Shown: positions 1 through 9,665, counted from the stretch's first letter. The stretch: 48,938 nucleotides of DNA from Rubrivivax sp. (GCA_016790395.1 JAEUPH010000040.1:1-48938); one strand, 5' to 3'. A program made the numbers and translations. The notes: generated by a model from the letters alone, not told the origin.

Positions 1-796
1 ACACCGACACGCCCAGAATGTCGTGCACGGTGAAGTACGGGTGGAACGGCAGGCCGTCCAGCGGGATGCCGGTCTTCGGGTCCTTCTTGGCCTTGATCTC
101 GACGCCGTCGGGATTGTTCGAGCCCACGTCGTGCAGCGCCAGCAGGTGCGCCACCACCAGGCCCAGCAGCACCAGCGGCACGGCGATGACGTGGAAGGCG
201 AAGAAGCGGTTCAGCGTGGCGTCACCGACCACGTAGTCGCCGCGGATCAGGATGGAGAGATCGGGCCCGATGAACGGGATGGCGGCGAACAGGTTGATGA
301 TTACCTGCGCGCCCCAGTAGGACATCTGGCCCCAGGGCAGCAGGTAGCCCATGAAGGCTTCGGCCATCAGGCACAGGAACAGCGCGCAGCCGAACACCCA
401 GACCAGTTCGCGCGGCTTCTTGTAGCTGCCGTAGATGAGGCCGCGGAACATGTGCATGTACACGCAGATGAAGAAGGCGCTGGCCCCCGTCGAGTGCATG
501 TAGCGGATGATCCAGCCGCCCGGCACGTCGCGCATGATGTACTCGACCGACTCGAAGGCCTTGGCCGCATCCGGCTTGTAGTGCATCACCAGGAAGATGC
601 CGGTGACGATCTGCAGCACCAGCACCAGCAGCGACAGCGAGCCGAAGAAGTACAGCCAGTTGAAGTTCTTCGGGGCGTAGTACTCCGACAGGTGCTTCCT
701 GTACTCGGCGAACGCGGTGGGGAACCGGTTCTGCAGCCAGACGGTGGCCTGCTCCAGCGCCGGCGCGCCGGCAGGCGCTTCCTTGAAATCAGCCAT
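1..796 (-). CDS. petB: cytochrome b of the bc1 complex (partial, 3' end outside window)
   Basis: Quinol-oxidising, membrane-embedded subunit of ubiquinol:cytochrome c oxidoreductase. The visible 265 residues start MADFKEAP and cover the N-terminal four-helix heme-binding half. Helix B carries two histidines (in IRYMHSTGAS and VYMHMFRG) and helix D two more (in FFAFHVIAVP and VVAHLLALH), as expected for the bL and bH heme axial ligands. The GYLLPWGQMSYWGAQV segment matches the Qo-site cd1 region. The C-terminal half with the PEWY motif lies beyond position 1. The start is 33 bases downstream of the petA stop, so the two are co-transcribed; petC would be expected next, outside the window. Identification is by family knowledge and is secure. 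Confidence 0.97.
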   Translation of the reverse strand, partial: MADFKEAPAGAPALEQATVWLQNRFPTAFAEYRKHLSEYYAPKNFNWLYFFGSLSLLVLVLQIVTGIFLVMHYKPDAAKAFESVEYIMRDVPGGWIIRYMHSTGASAFFICVYMHMFRGLIYGSYKKPRELVWVFGCALFLCLMAEAFMGYLLPWGQMSYWGAQVIINLFAAIPFIGPDLSILIRGDYVVGDATLNRFFAFHVIAVPLVLLGLVVAHLLALHDVGSNNPDGVEIKAKKDPKTGIPLDGLPFHPYFTVHDILGVSV

Positions 797-829
797 GGGT
801 TCCTCGTTCGATGGCAGCGGGGCGGCCCA

Positions 830-1453
830 TCAGGCCTTCTTGTCTTCGCCGATCAGCACGACCGAATCCGACAGGTACATGTGCGGCGGCACTTCCAGGT
901 TGTCCGGCGCCGGCTTGTTCTTGAAGACGCGGCCGGCGAGGTCGAAGGTGGAGCCGTGGCAGGGGCACAGGAAGCCGCCCTGCCAGTTGTCCGGCAACGA
1001 GGGCTGGGGACCCGGCGTGAACTTGTCGCTGGGCGAGCAGCCCAGGTGCGAGCAAATGCCCACGCCGACGAAGAACTCGGGCTTGATCGAGCGCGCCTCG
1101 TTGCGCGCGTAGGCCGGCGTCAGTTCGTCGGGCTTGCGCTTCGACTGGGGGTCGGCCAGTTCGGCGTCGATCTTGGGCAGTGCAGCCACCTGCTCGGGGG
1201 TGCGGCGGACGATCCACACCGGCTTGCCGCGCCATTCCACGGTGAGTTTCTCGCCGGGCTTCAAGCCGCTGATGTCCACCTGCACCGGGGCACCGGCGGC
1301 ACGGGCACGCTCCGAAGGCGCGAAGGAGCTGACGAAAGGCACGGCGGCGGCAACGCCACCGACGGCTCCGGCGCCGCAGGTGATGGCGATCCAGGTGCGG
1401 CGGCTGCTGTCCACAGGGGTACTCACGGGCTGGTCGGCGGCGGCGTCGCTCAT
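830..1453 (-). CDS. petA: Rieske iron-sulfur subunit of the bc1 complex
   Basis: Ubiquinol-cytochrome c reductase iron-sulfur subunit, 207 aa, normal for bacteria. A twin-arginine-like N-terminus (RRTWIAITCGAG, about residues 18-30) leads into a single hydrophobic anchor. The two cluster boxes are present: C134-S-H136-L-G-C139 and C163-P-C165-H166-G. By family knowledge C134, H136, C163 and H166 bind the 2Fe-2S cluster and C139-C165 form the disulfide. The protein passes electrons from quinol at cytochrome b (petB, immediately downstream) to cytochrome c1. Start at ATG 1453; a 16-base perfect dyad and a -10-like hexamer lie just upstream. Confidence 0.97.
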   Translation of the reverse strand: MSDAAADQPVSTPVDSSRRTWIAITCGAGAVGGVAAAVPFVSSFAPSERARAAGAPVQVDISGLKPGEKLTVEWRGKPVWIVRRTPEQVAALPKIDAELADPQSKRKPDELTPAYARNEARSIKPEFFVGVGICSHLGCSPSDKFTPGPQPSLPDNWQGGFLCPCHGSTFDLAGRVFKNKPAPDNLEVPPHMYLSDSVVLIGEDKKA

Positions 1454-1476
1454 GAAGGTCCTTGCAGGCTGGGGCA

Positions 1477-1492
1477 GAGTTCAGGAGAACTC
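1477..1492. promoter_or_regulatory. perfect inverted repeat upstream of petA
   Basis: GAGTTC-AGGA-GAACTC is a perfect 6+6 dyad with a 4-base spacer, 24-39 bases upstream of the petA start codon. On the minus strand a TAGAAT hexamer (1496-1501) lies 3 bases upstream of it, so the dyad would span the transcription start if that -10 is real. No good -35 accompanies it. It could be an operator or an RNA hairpin in the petAB leader. Seen directly; the function is inferred. Confidence 0.35.
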
Positions 1493-1559
1493 GGAATTCT
1501 AGCCGACAGCCCATCCCGGCCCTGATACCGACGAGGTGGCCGTCCCCGACGTTAGCCCA

Positions 1560-1588
1560 TTGACGCGATCCGGTGCGGCCACTACCGT
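1560..1588 (+). promoter_or_regulatory. candidate sigma-70 promoter of mscL
   Basis: TTGACG at 1560-1565 matches the -35 consensus at 5 of 6 bases. After a 17-base spacer comes TACCGT (1583-1588), a weak -10 match (3 of 6). It would give an mscL leader of roughly 55 bases. Only one hexamer is good, so confidence is modest. Confidence 0.35.
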
Positions 1589-1649
1589 GCCTTCGCGCCC
1601 TGCCGCCCGTGCGCAAGGCAAAAAACCAACAGACCCCAGGAGTGTGTCC

Positions 1650-2069
1650 ATGAGCTTCAGTTCCGAATTCAAGGAGTTCGCCCTCAAGGGCAACGTGATG
1701 GATCTCGCCGTCGGCGTGATCATCGGCGGCGCCTTCGGCAAGATCGTCGACTCCGTCGTCGGCGACCTGATCATGCCCATCGTCGGCAAGATCTTCGGCG
1801 GGCTGGACTTCAACAACTACTTCATCGCGCTGTCGGGCCAGACGGCCACCACGCTGGTCGAGGCCAAGAAGACCGGCGCCGTGTTCGCCTACGGCAGTTT
1901 CCTCACCATCGTCATCAACTTCATCATCCTGGCCTTCATCATCTTCATGATGGTCAAGCAGATGAACCGCCTGAAGCGCGAAGCGCCTCCCGCCCCGCCG
2001 GCCCCGCCCGCCCCGACGCCGGAAGACGTGCTGCTGCTGCGCGAGATCCGCGACGCCCTGAAGCAGTGA
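1650..2069 (+). CDS. mscL: large-conductance mechanosensitive channel
   Basis: MscL, 139 aa, forms an inner-membrane homopentamer that opens under membrane tension and releases osmolytes during hypo-osmotic shock. The N-terminus [20 protein letters not shown] is typical. TM1 (about residues 15-45) contains the glycine/alanine-rich gate helix [17 protein letters not shown] periplasmic loop follows, then TM2 (about 75-100, [19 protein letters not shown]) and a proline-rich linker of PPAP repeats leading to the C-terminal helical bundle ([10 protein letters not shown]). AGGAG at 1638-1642 is a well-placed ribosome site for ATG 1650; upstream in-frame codons lack one. It is divergent from petA. 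Confidence 0.97.
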   Translation: MSFSSEFKEFALKGNVMDLAVGVIIGGAFGKIVDSVVGDLIMPIVGKIFGGLDFNNYFIALSGQTATTLVEAKKTGAVFAYGSFLTIVINFIILAFIIFMMVKQMNRLKREAPPAPPAPPAPTPEDVLLLREIRDALKQ

Positions 2070-2085
2070 ATCCGTAACCCGGCGT

Positions 2086-2114
2086 GACGGCACCCGGACG
2101 GCCCGGGCGCCGTC
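2086..2114 (+). terminator. hairpin after mscL
   Basis: GACGGCACCCGG and CCGGGCGCCGTC pair as a 12-bp stem (one G-U pair) with a 5-base loop, starting 16 bases after the mscL stop codon. No T-run follows, so it may act as an RNA-stabilising hairpin or a factor-assisted terminator and not as a classic intrinsic terminator. Confidence 0.5.
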
Positions 2115-2211
2115 CTGCCGGCGGGCCCGGAAGGCCTTGCTTATCGGGCGTTCCGCCGGCTGGGCGTTGCCGCATACTTGGGCGTCCCGGTCCGTCCGGC
2201 ATGACCCGCCC

Positions 2212-4608
2212 ATGAAGCCGAACCCTCTTCACCGCCTGCCCGCGCCGCTGGAGGCGGCCGTGCAGCGACTGAAGATGGCCGCGCGCGACGCCGCTGAACG
2301 CAGCATCGAAAGCCTCGGCCTGGCCGCGCTCGCCTCGAGCAATGCCTTCCAGCGCGACGGCCTGCTGGGCGCGCAGTTCGAACTGAACCGCAAGTCGGCC
2401 GTCTTCGTGCTGACCTTCAACGACGCGCTGGACGAACGCATCCTGCGCGAGCTCTCGCCACGCCAGCCCGGCGCCACCAACATGGCGCCGCTGACCGACG
2501 ACCACGTCGCCCCGCCGCCGGCCGCCGCCCCCACCGACTGGGCCTCGCTGAGCCTGGTGGAGGACAAGGAGGTCGAGGCCCAGATCTCGGCCGACCGCTT
2601 CGGCCTGGAGATCTCGCACGCCTGCGAATGGGAGCTTCGGGAACTGGAGGGCTACGTCAGCGCGCTGCTGGGTGAGGCCGGCGGCGAACGCGACCGCAAC
2701 CCGCTGCGGCCCGACCTCGTGGGCCACGCCATGATCCGCGGCATCGAAGCCGTGTCCGACCGGCCCGAGATCCGCAAGGTGCTTTCCGGCGAATTCAGCC
2801 GCTCGCTGGGCGGCCTGCTGCGCGAGACCTACGCCGACATCGTGGCCGGCTTGCGCAACGCCGGCGTGCAGCCCCAGGGCCTGACGGTGCGCCACCGGGG
2901 CCTGCGCAGCGATGGCGGCGCGCACGAAGAGGACGCGCCCACCACCGGCGGCGCACTCGGCCGCCACGGCGAAGGCCACTCCAGCACGCGCTCGGGCTTC
3001 TCCACCGGCCCCGGTCACGGCAACAGTCACCGCCACGCCAGCTACGGTGGGCCGGGCTTCGGCAGTTCCACGCGCACCGGGGCACGCTCCTTCGGCCATG
3101 TCGACCCGGCGATGATGACGCTGATCCGTCGGCTGACCCATGCCGAAGGCGCCGGTGGCCGCGGCGACGGGCCCAGCGACTACGGCCACTGGAGCGACGA
3201 CGCCGCGCCGCCACCGCCCAACCTCATCCGCGCCCACCGCGACGAACTGCGCCAGGCCGCCAAGAGCGCCCCTGACCACCTGGTGATCGACCTCATCGGG
3301 TTCATGTTCGACCAGATCCTGGCCGACCCCAAGGTCCCGCCGCAGATGGCACGCCAGATCGCCCGGCTGCAGCTGCCCGTGCTGCGCGCGGCGCTGGGTG
3401 ATGCCAGCTTCTTCTCGTCGCGACGCCATCCGGTGCGCCGCTTCATCAACCGCATCGCGTCGCTGGGCGCCGCCTACGAGGACTTTGGCGAGGAAGGCGC
3501 GCGTGCCTTCCTGTCCAAGGTCAAGGCCCTGGTCCACGAGGTGGTGGACGGCGACTTCGAACAGATCGACGTCTACGAGCAGAAACTGGCCGCGCTGGAG
3601 GCCTTCACCGCGGAACTGGCCTCGCGCGACGGCGGCGACGGCGGCCAGGCCGCCGCGCTGCTGGGCGAGAAGGAAGACCAGGCGCGGCTGCGGGCGCTGT
3701 ACGCCAGCCGGCTGTCCGGCGAGCTCAAGGACATCTCGGCGCCCGCCTTCCTGCGGGACTTCGTCAGCCGCGTCTGGAGCCAGGCGCTGCTGCGCGCGGC
3801 CGAGAAGTCGGGCCCCGACGGCGCGCTCACCCAGCGCATGCGGGCCGCCGGACGCGAGCTTTTCCTGAGCGTGCAGCCCAAGACGACGCCCGCGCACCGC
3901 AAGGCCTTCCTGGCCGAACTGCCCAAGCTCATGCAGGACCTCACCGAGGGCATGAACCTCGTGGGCTGGCCCGAGGCCGAGCGCCGTGCCTTCTTCGGCC
4001 AGCTGATGCCGGCCCATGCCGAGGCGCTGAAGAGCCCCTTCGCGCGGCCGCTGGACATCAACATGATGGCTCGGCAGCTGGAGGGCGCGCTGGCGCACCC
4101 GGTGCCGTCGCGCGAGGAGCTCAAGCACGCACCGCTGCCCGCCCAGGCCGAGATGCCGGCACCTCAGCTTTCGGCCGACGAGGCACGGCGTGCGGGCCTG
4201 CTCACCGAGGCGGCCGTCGACTGGAACGGCAAGATCGACATCGACCTCGGCGCCGAGCCCGAGCCGGCCGAGACCGACACCGCCCTGCCGGGGCTGCCGA
4301 CATCGTCCGAGCCGCCCGAGCCCACCGAAGGCCGCGCACTGGCCGAGAACGTGCAGATCGGCTTCGCCTACCAGATGAACCTCAACGGCCAGTGGCACAA
4401 GGTGCGCTTGTCGCACGTGAGCCCGGGTCGCAGCTTCTTCATCTTCACCTACGGTGCCAAGCAGCGGAAGACCATCTCGCTGACGCAGCGCATGCTGGTC
4501 CGCCTGTGCGAGACCGGCCGCATGAAGGCCTACGAGAGCGCCTACCTGGTGGAACGCGCCACGGCGCGTGCGCGCCAGCAGCTGGCGGCGCTGGCGGCCG
4601 GCGCCTGA
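2212..4608 (+). CDS. DUF1631 family protein
   Basis: A 798-aa soluble protein of the DUF1631 family, common in beta- and gammaproteobacteria and of unknown function. Recognisable stretches are an N-terminal helical segment ending in LDERILRELSPR, a glycine/histidine-rich low-complexity linker (about residues 235-310, many G, H, S, T), the central block with PPQMARQIARLQLPVLRAAL followed by FFSSRRHPVRRFINRIASLG, and a C-terminal block starting NVQIGFAYQMNLNGQW that looks beta-rich. No catalytic motif, signal peptide or membrane segment is visible. Start taken at ATG 2212 (MKPNPLHRLP); an in-frame ATG at 2137 would add 25 residues of unlikely composition. The gene stands alone and converges on pdxA. 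Confidence 0.8.
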   Translation: MKPNPLHRLPAPLEAAVQRLKMAARDAAERSIESLGLAALASSNAFQRDGLLGAQFELNRKSAVFVLTFNDALDERILRELSPRQPGATNMAPLTDDHVAPPPAAAPTDWASLSLVEDKEVEAQISADRFGLEISHACEWELRELEGYVSALLGEAGGERDRNPLRPDLVGHAMIRGIEAVSDRPEIRKVLSGEFSRSLGGLLRETYADIVAGLRNAGVQPQGLTVRHRGLRSDGGAHEEDAPTTGGALGRHGEGHSSTRSGFSTGPGHGNSHRHASYGGPGFGSSTRTGARSFGHVDPAMMTLIRRLTHAEGAGGRGDGPSDYGHWSDDAAPPPPNLIRAHRDELRQAAKSAPDHLVIDLIGFMFDQILADPKVPPQMARQIARLQLPVLRAALGDASFFSSRRHPVRRFINRIASLGAAYEDFGEEGARAFLSKVKALVHEVVDGDFEQIDVYEQKLAALEAFTAELASRDGGDGGQAAALLGEKEDQARLRALYASRLSGELKDISAPAFLRDFVSRVWSQALLRAAEKSGPDGALTQRMRAAGRELFLSVQPKTTPAHRKAFLAELPKLMQDLTEGMNLVGWPEAERRAFFGQLMPAHAEALKSPFARPLDINMMARQLEGALAHPVPSREELKHAPLPAQAEMPAPQLSADEARRAGLLTEAAVDWNGKIDIDLGAEPEPAETDTALPGLPTSSEPPEPTEGRALAENVQIGFAYQMNLNGQWHKVRLSHVSPGRSFFIFTYGAKQRKTISLTQRMLVRLCETGRMKAYESAYLVERATARARQQLAALAAGA

Positions 4609-4633
4609 GTCGGCCCCAAGGTCCGGTCTTCGC

Positions 4634-4669
4634 CCGGCCCGCCCCCCGAGGCGAGCTCAAGCGGGCCGG
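4634..4669. terminator. inverted repeat between convergent DUF1631 gene and pdxA
   Basis: CCGGCCCGC (4634-4642) and GCGGGCCGG (4661-4669) form a 9-bp stem with an 18-base loop, in the 85-base gap where two genes converge. It lacks a T-run on either strand. A bidirectional terminator is plausible but not certain. Confidence 0.35.
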
Positions 4670-4693
4670 CAGAGCCCGGTTCCGCCAGAGGCA

Positions 4694-5674
4694 TCACCGA
4701 GCCAGGCGCCGCGCCAGGCGCGTGGCCGCCACCAGGCTGGACGCGTCCGCAACGCCGCGGCCGGCGATGTCGAAGGCCGTGCCGTGGTCGGGGCTCGTGC
4801 GCACGAAGGGCAGGCCCAGCGTCACGTTGACGCCCTCCTCCACGCCCAGGTACTTCACGGCGATGAGGCCGTGGTCGTGGACCATCGACACCACGAGGTC
4901 GAAGGCGCCGCGCCGCGCCTGCATGAACACGGTGTCCGGCGGGAAGGGGCCACGGGCGTCGATGCCTTCGGCCACCGCGGCGGCGACGGCCGGCGCGATG
5001 ACGCGGAGCTCCTCGTCGCCGAACAGACCGCCCTCGCCGGCATGCGGGTTCAGCCCCGCCACCGCGATGCGCGGTGCCTCCAGGCCCCAGGCGGCGGCGC
5101 TGCGCCGCGCGATGCGCAGCGTGTCCAGCACGGCCTCGAAGGAGAGGGCATCGATGGCGCTGCGCAGGGACTGATGGATGGTCACCAGGACCACCCGCAG
5201 CTCGGCGTTGGCCAGCATCATGCGCACCGGAGGTGGAGCCCCGTCCGCTCCCGCGGCCAGCGCCTGCAGCATCTCGGTGTGGCCCGGGTAGGGCACACCC
5301 GCGGCCGCGAAGGCTTCCTTGTGGATCGGCGCGGTGACGATGGCGGCGCCCGCGCCTTGCCGCACCAGCGCCACGGCGTGTTCGATGCAGCGCGCGGCTG
5401 CCGCGCCGTTGCGCGCGTCGATGCGGCCCCGGGGCAGCGCTGCCAGTCCCTCGGGCAGCCCCGGCGGCGGCAGTAGCGGCAGGCAGCCCGGCGGGACCGC
5501 AACGAAGTCATCCGGATGGTCGATCACCGCCGTCATGGGCGCACCGGCGCGCCTCAGCACGGCCGCGTCGCCGATGACCACGGCATCCGCCAGCTCGCCC
5601 GCGACGAAGGCCTTGACGATGATCTCAGGCCCGATGCCCGCGGCATCGCCCATCGTGACGAGCAGCGGCTTCAT
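4694..5674 (-). CDS. pdxA: 4-hydroxythreonine-4-phosphate dehydrogenase family (PdxA/PdxA2)
   Basis: A 326-aa cytoplasmic NAD-dependent dehydrogenase. PdxA oxidises 4-phosphohydroxy-L-threonine in the DXP-dependent pyridoxal 5'-phosphate pathway. Metal-ligand histidines are recognisable in PGHTEML, GLNPHAGEGG and RTSPDHGTAFD, matching the three-histidine site of the family. The N-terminus (VTMGDAAGIGPEII) and the MVHDHG motif, where classic PdxA has HDQG, also resemble the PdxA2 branch, which acts on other phosphorylated hydroxy acids such as erythronate phosphates. The exact substrate is therefore less sure than the family. The Nif3-like gene lies 70 bases upstream on the same strand. Confidence 0.85.
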   Translation of the reverse strand: MKPLLVTMGDAAGIGPEIIVKAFVAGELADAVVIGDAAVLRRAGAPMTAVIDHPDDFVAVPPGCLPLLPPPGLPEGLAALPRGRIDARNGAAAARCIEHAVALVRQGAGAAIVTAPIHKEAFAAAGVPYPGHTEMLQALAAGADGAPPPVRMMLANAELRVVLVTIHQSLRSAIDALSFEAVLDTLRIARRSAAAWGLEAPRIAVAGLNPHAGEGGLFGDEELRVIAPAVAAAVAEGIDARGPFPPDTVFMQARRGAFDLVVSMVHDHGLIAVKYLGVEEGVNVTLGLPFVRTSPDHGTAFDIAGRGVADASSLVAATRLARRLAR

Positions 5675-5744
5675 CTAGCCTCCCGCACGCTGCGCGCCGG
5701 CCCTCCGAGGGGCCGCGAGCGCCTTGGGAACGGCCCGGCGGGGC

Positions 5745-6491
5745 TCATGCCGGGTTGTCCACGTCGATGAAGCGGTGCGGCAGCCCGAATTGCGCCGCCA
5801 CGTGCGCCGCCACGGCCGGCGCGCCGTAGCGTTCGGTGGCATGGTGGCCGCAGGCCAGGAAGGCCACGCCGGTCTCCCGCGCCAGGTGCGCCTGCGGCTC
5901 GCTGACCTCGCCGGTGAGGAAGGCGTCGGCGCCGGCCGCGATGGCGGCCTCGAACCAGCCCTGCGCCCCGCCGGTGCACCAGGCGATGCGCGAGAGCGCA
6001 CGGCCGTCGCCCGGCAGCACCAGCGGGGTGCGGCCCAGCTGCTGCTGCACGTTGGCGGCAAAGGCGTCCAGCGCCAGGCCGCCCGCCGGGCCGATGAAGC
6101 CGAGATCGGCTTCGCCGAAACGGGCATCGGCGCGCAGGCCCAGGCGCCGGCCCAGCTGCGCGTTGTTGCCGAGTTCGGCGTGGGCGTCCAGCGGCAGGTG
6201 GTAGGCGAAGAGGTTGGCACCGGCCTGCATGAGCCGCCGCACGCGCTCGCCCAGCCAGCCGGTGAGCCGGCCGTCCTGGCCGCGCCAGAACAGGCCGTGG
6301 TGGACGATCAAGGTGTCGGCGCCCGCGGCCAGCGCGGCGTCGATGAAGGCCAGGCTGGCCGTCACCCCTGAGGCGATGCGGTGCACCTCGCGCGCGCCCT
6401 CGACCTGCAGGCCGTTCGGCCCATAATCCTTGAAGGCCGCGGGCTGCAGCAGCGCATCCAGGCACTTCTCGATCTCGACACGGTCGGCCAT
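5745..6491 (-). CDS. Nif3-like dinuclear metal center protein
   Basis: A 248-aa protein of the Nif3/YbgI family (GTP cyclohydrolase 1 type 2-like). Conserved pieces are DYGPNGLQVEG near residue 25, TLIVHHGLFW with the metal-binding HH pair near residue 65, AYHLPLDAH near residue 95 and the C-terminal FLACGHHATERYG motif. In the family these histidines, an aspartate and a glutamate hold a dinuclear metal site in a toroidal hexamer; the physiological reaction is unsettled. ATG 6491 (MADRVEIEKCLDALL) is chosen because the family begins at this helix; the open frame further upstream runs antisense to the protease gene. It diverges from the HtrA gene with only 21 bases between the start codons. 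Confidence 0.9.
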   Translation of the reverse strand: MADRVEIEKCLDALLQPAAFKDYGPNGLQVEGAREVHRIASGVTASLAFIDAALAAGADTLIVHHGLFWRGQDGRLTGWLGERVRRLMQAGANLFAYHLPLDAHAELGNNAQLGRRLGLRADARFGEADLGFIGPAGGLALDAFAANVQQQLGRTPLVLPGDGRALSRIAWCTGGAQGWFEAAIAAGADAFLTGEVSEPQAHLARETGVAFLACGHHATERYGAPAVAAHVAAQFGLPHRFIDVDNPA

Positions 6492-6512
6492 GCGCCGATT
6501 CTGGACCACCCC

Positions 6513-7673
<1,161 letters not shown>

Positions 7674-7676
7674 GCG

Positions 7677-7862
7677 CTACAGCGCGATCGCCAGCCGCTC
7701 GAGGATGAGCACGGCGAAGAAGCCGAGCACGGCGATCAGGGTCCACTTGATGATGATCACGCCGCGGCGGCGCCACACCACCTGCCCGGTGGCGATGTAG
7801 GCGGCGAAGCACAGCAGCCCGGCCACGCCAAGAAGACCGAAGACGAGCCGGAACAGCACCAT
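7677..7862 (-). CDS. small two-helix membrane protein
   Basis: A 61-aa protein with two hydrophobic segments, about residues 2-24 (LFRLVFGLLGVAGLLCFAAY) and 37-60 (IIKWTLIAVLGFFAVLILE), separated by a basic loop (VWRRRG). It begins with ATG 12 bases after the lpxC stop and is probably co-transcribed with lpxC. The function is unknown; I recognise no named family. Its composition and clean start make a real gene likely. Confidence 0.65.
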   Translation of the reverse strand: MVLFRLVFGLLGVAGLLCFAAYIATGQVVWRRRGVIIIKWTLIAVLGFFAVLILERLAIAL

Positions 7863-7874
7863 GGCGCCGCGCCC

Positions 7875-8810
7875 CTACCAGGCCGGCGCCAGCTCGGCGA
7901 ACCCCGCCGGCGCGTCGGACTCGATCTCGAACGTGACCACCTCGAACGCCGAGGGGTCGGCCAGCAGCGCGCGCAGCAGCTTGTTGTTCAGCGCGTGCCC
8001 GCTCTTGTAGGCCACGTAGCTGGCCAGCAGCGGCTTGCCGGCGATGTGCAGGTCGCCGATGGCGTCCAGGATCTTGTGCTTCACGAACTCGTCGTCGTAG
8101 CGCAAGCCGCCTTCGTTGAGCACGCGCGTGTCGTCGATGACGATGACGTTGTCCATGTTGCCGCCCAGGCCCAGGCCGCGGGTGCGCATCATCTCCACGT
8201 CCTTCGTGAAGCCGAAGGTGCGGGCGCGGGCGATGTCGCGCTTGTACTGGCCGCCGGAGAAGTCGAACTCCACGCGGCGGCCGGTGGCGTCCACGGCCGG
8301 GTGGTTGAACTCGATCTCGAAACTGAGCTTGTAGCCGTGGAAAGGCTCCAGGCGCGCCCATTTCAGGCCGGCACCCTCACCTTCGCGCACCTCCACGGGC
8401 TTGAGCACGCGCAGGAAGCGGCGCGGCGCGTCCTGCTGCTCGACGCCGGCGCTCTGCAGCAGGAACACGAAGCTGGCGGCACTGCCATCGAGGATGGGCA
8501 CCTCCTCGGCCGTGATCTCGATGACGAGGTTGTCCAGCCCCAGGCCAGCGCAGGCCGACATCAGGTGCTCGATGGTCTGCACCTTGGGCGCACCGGGGTC
8601 GCCGCCGGGGCTGATGGTGCTGGCCATGCGCGTGTCGGAGACGGCCGTGGCCGAGACCGGGATGTCCACCGGCACCGGCAGGTCGGTGCGGCGGAAGACG
8701 ATGCCGGTGTCCGGCGGCGCCGGGCGCAGCGTGAGTTCGACCTTCTGGCCGCTGTGCACGCCGACGCCGACGGCACGGGTGATGGACTTCAGCGTGCGTT
8801 GGCGGATCAT
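7875..8810 (-). CDS. lpxC: UDP-3-O-acyl-N-acetylglucosamine deacetylase
   Basis: LpxC, 311 aa, is the Zn2+ enzyme that carries out the committed step of lipid A synthesis in the cytoplasm, removing acetate from UDP-3-O-acyl-GlcNAc. The N-terminus [21 protein letters not shown] is diagnostic. Catalytic and zinc residues are all in place: E81-H82 (TIEHLMSA), H245 and D249 (HKILDAIGD) and H272 (KSGHALNN). The protein looks fully active. In many proteobacteria lpxC follows ftsZ at the end of the division cluster. Here the upstream gene is eutC, separated by a GC-rich repeat, so the usual linkage is absent. Confidence 0.97.
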   Translation of the reverse strand: MIRQRTLKSITRAVGVGVHSGQKVELTLRPAPPDTGIVFRRTDLPVPVDIPVSATAVSDTRMASTISPGGDPGAPKVQTIEHLMSACAGLGLDNLVIEITAEEVPILDGSAASFVFLLQSAGVEQQDAPRRFLRVLKPVEVREGEGAGLKWARLEPFHGYKLSFEIEFNHPAVDATGRRVEFDFSGGQYKRDIARARTFGFTKDVEMMRTRGLGLGGNMDNVIVIDDTRVLNEGGLRYDDEFVKHKILDAIGDLHIAGKPLLASYVAYKSGHALNNKLLRALLADPSAFEVVTFEIESDAPAGFAELAPAW

Positions 8811-8820
8811 TTCAGTGCCG

Positions 8821-8884
8821 CACGGCCGCCCCGAAGGCGCTGAACGCCCCCTCGGGGGGCTGCGAACGAAGTGAGCTTGGGGGC
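8821..8884 (-). repeat. GC-rich intergenic repeat, copy A (eutC-lpxC gap)
   Basis: This 64-base block matches 15001-15064 at 54 of 64 positions with no gaps, in the same orientation. Read on the minus strand it begins GCCCCCAAGCTC, continues through a GCCCCC-CGA-GGGGGC hairpin (8846-8860) and ends GGCCGTG. It starts 2 bases after the eutC stop codon and ends 10 bases before the lpxC start. It may be a dispersed intergenic element with terminator or mRNA-stabilising activity. Confidence 0.75.
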
Positions 8885-8885
8885 T

Positions 8886-9665
8886 TCATGGCGCGATTGT
8901 CCCGCAGCCCGCATTCGCCTGCGGCAATGCAGGCGCATCGCTCTCGTCCTTCAGCCCCACGCCGGTGGCGCCGAGCCGCCGGGCGGCCGTCACCAGCCAG
9001 GCGAGCTTGTGCGCGGCCCGTTCGAAAGACAGTCCGGCCGGCCGGATGTTGGAGACGCAGTTGCGCTCGGCATCGCTGCGGCCGGGCGCGGGCGCCCAGG
9101 TGAGGTAGGCGCCCAGGCTGTCGGGCGACGACAGCCCCGGCCGCTCGCCGATCAGCACCAGCACCGCGCGCGCGGCCAGCACCGCGCCGGCTTCGTCGCC
9201 CAGGGCCACGCGGCATTGCCGCACCACCACCACCGGGCCCAGGCGCAGGCCCCCGGCCTCCAGCAGCGGGCGCAGCGCCAGCAGCAAGGGCAGCGCGTGC
9301 GCCTGCAGGGCGCGCGCCGACAGGCCGTCGCCCGCCACCACGGCCAGGTCGCAGCCGCCGGCTGCGGCGGTCGCCAGCCGAGCCGCGCTCTCGGGCGACA
9401 GGCGCCGGCCCAGGTCGGGCCGGCGCAGGTAGGTGGCGCGGTCACCGGCGGCGCTGTCGGCCGGCAGGGCCTCGAAGCCGTGTGCGGCCAGGTCGTGCAG
9501 CAGCGCCGCGGCATCCAGCGGCAGGTGCACGGCGTCGCGCGCCTGGGCGTGGGCCACGCCGAAGCGCAACCACTCGGCCGTGGGCAGGCTGACGCCGCTG
9601 CGGCCGAGCGCGATGCGCGCGGCGGTGAAGCTGCGCAGGCCGTCCCAGGGATCGGGCGCACTCAT
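8886..9665 (-). CDS. eutC: ethanolamine ammonia-lyase small subunit
   Basis: EutC, 259 aa, pairs with EutB in the adenosylcobalamin-dependent lyase that converts ethanolamine to acetaldehyde and ammonia. Recognisable family stretches are RIALGRSGVSLPTAEWLRFGVAHAQARDAVH near the N-terminus, LVLIGERPGLSSPDSLGAYLTW and the C-terminal RSDAERNCVSNIRPAGL. The start overlaps the eutB stop by 4 bases (ATGA), indicating translational coupling. Some bacteria have just eutBC without a microcompartment; no eutA reactivase, permease or shell genes are visible here. Confidence 0.95.
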   Translation of the reverse strand: MSAPDPWDGLRSFTAARIALGRSGVSLPTAEWLRFGVAHAQARDAVHLPLDAAALLHDLAAHGFEALPADSAAGDRATYLRRPDLGRRLSPESAARLATAAAGGCDLAVVAGDGLSARALQAHALPLLLALRPLLEAGGLRLGPVVVVRQCRVALGDEAGAVLAARAVLVLIGERPGLSSPDSLGAYLTWAPAPGRSDAERNCVSNIRPAGLSFERAAHKLAWLVTAARRLGATGVGLKDESDAPALPQANAGCGTIAP

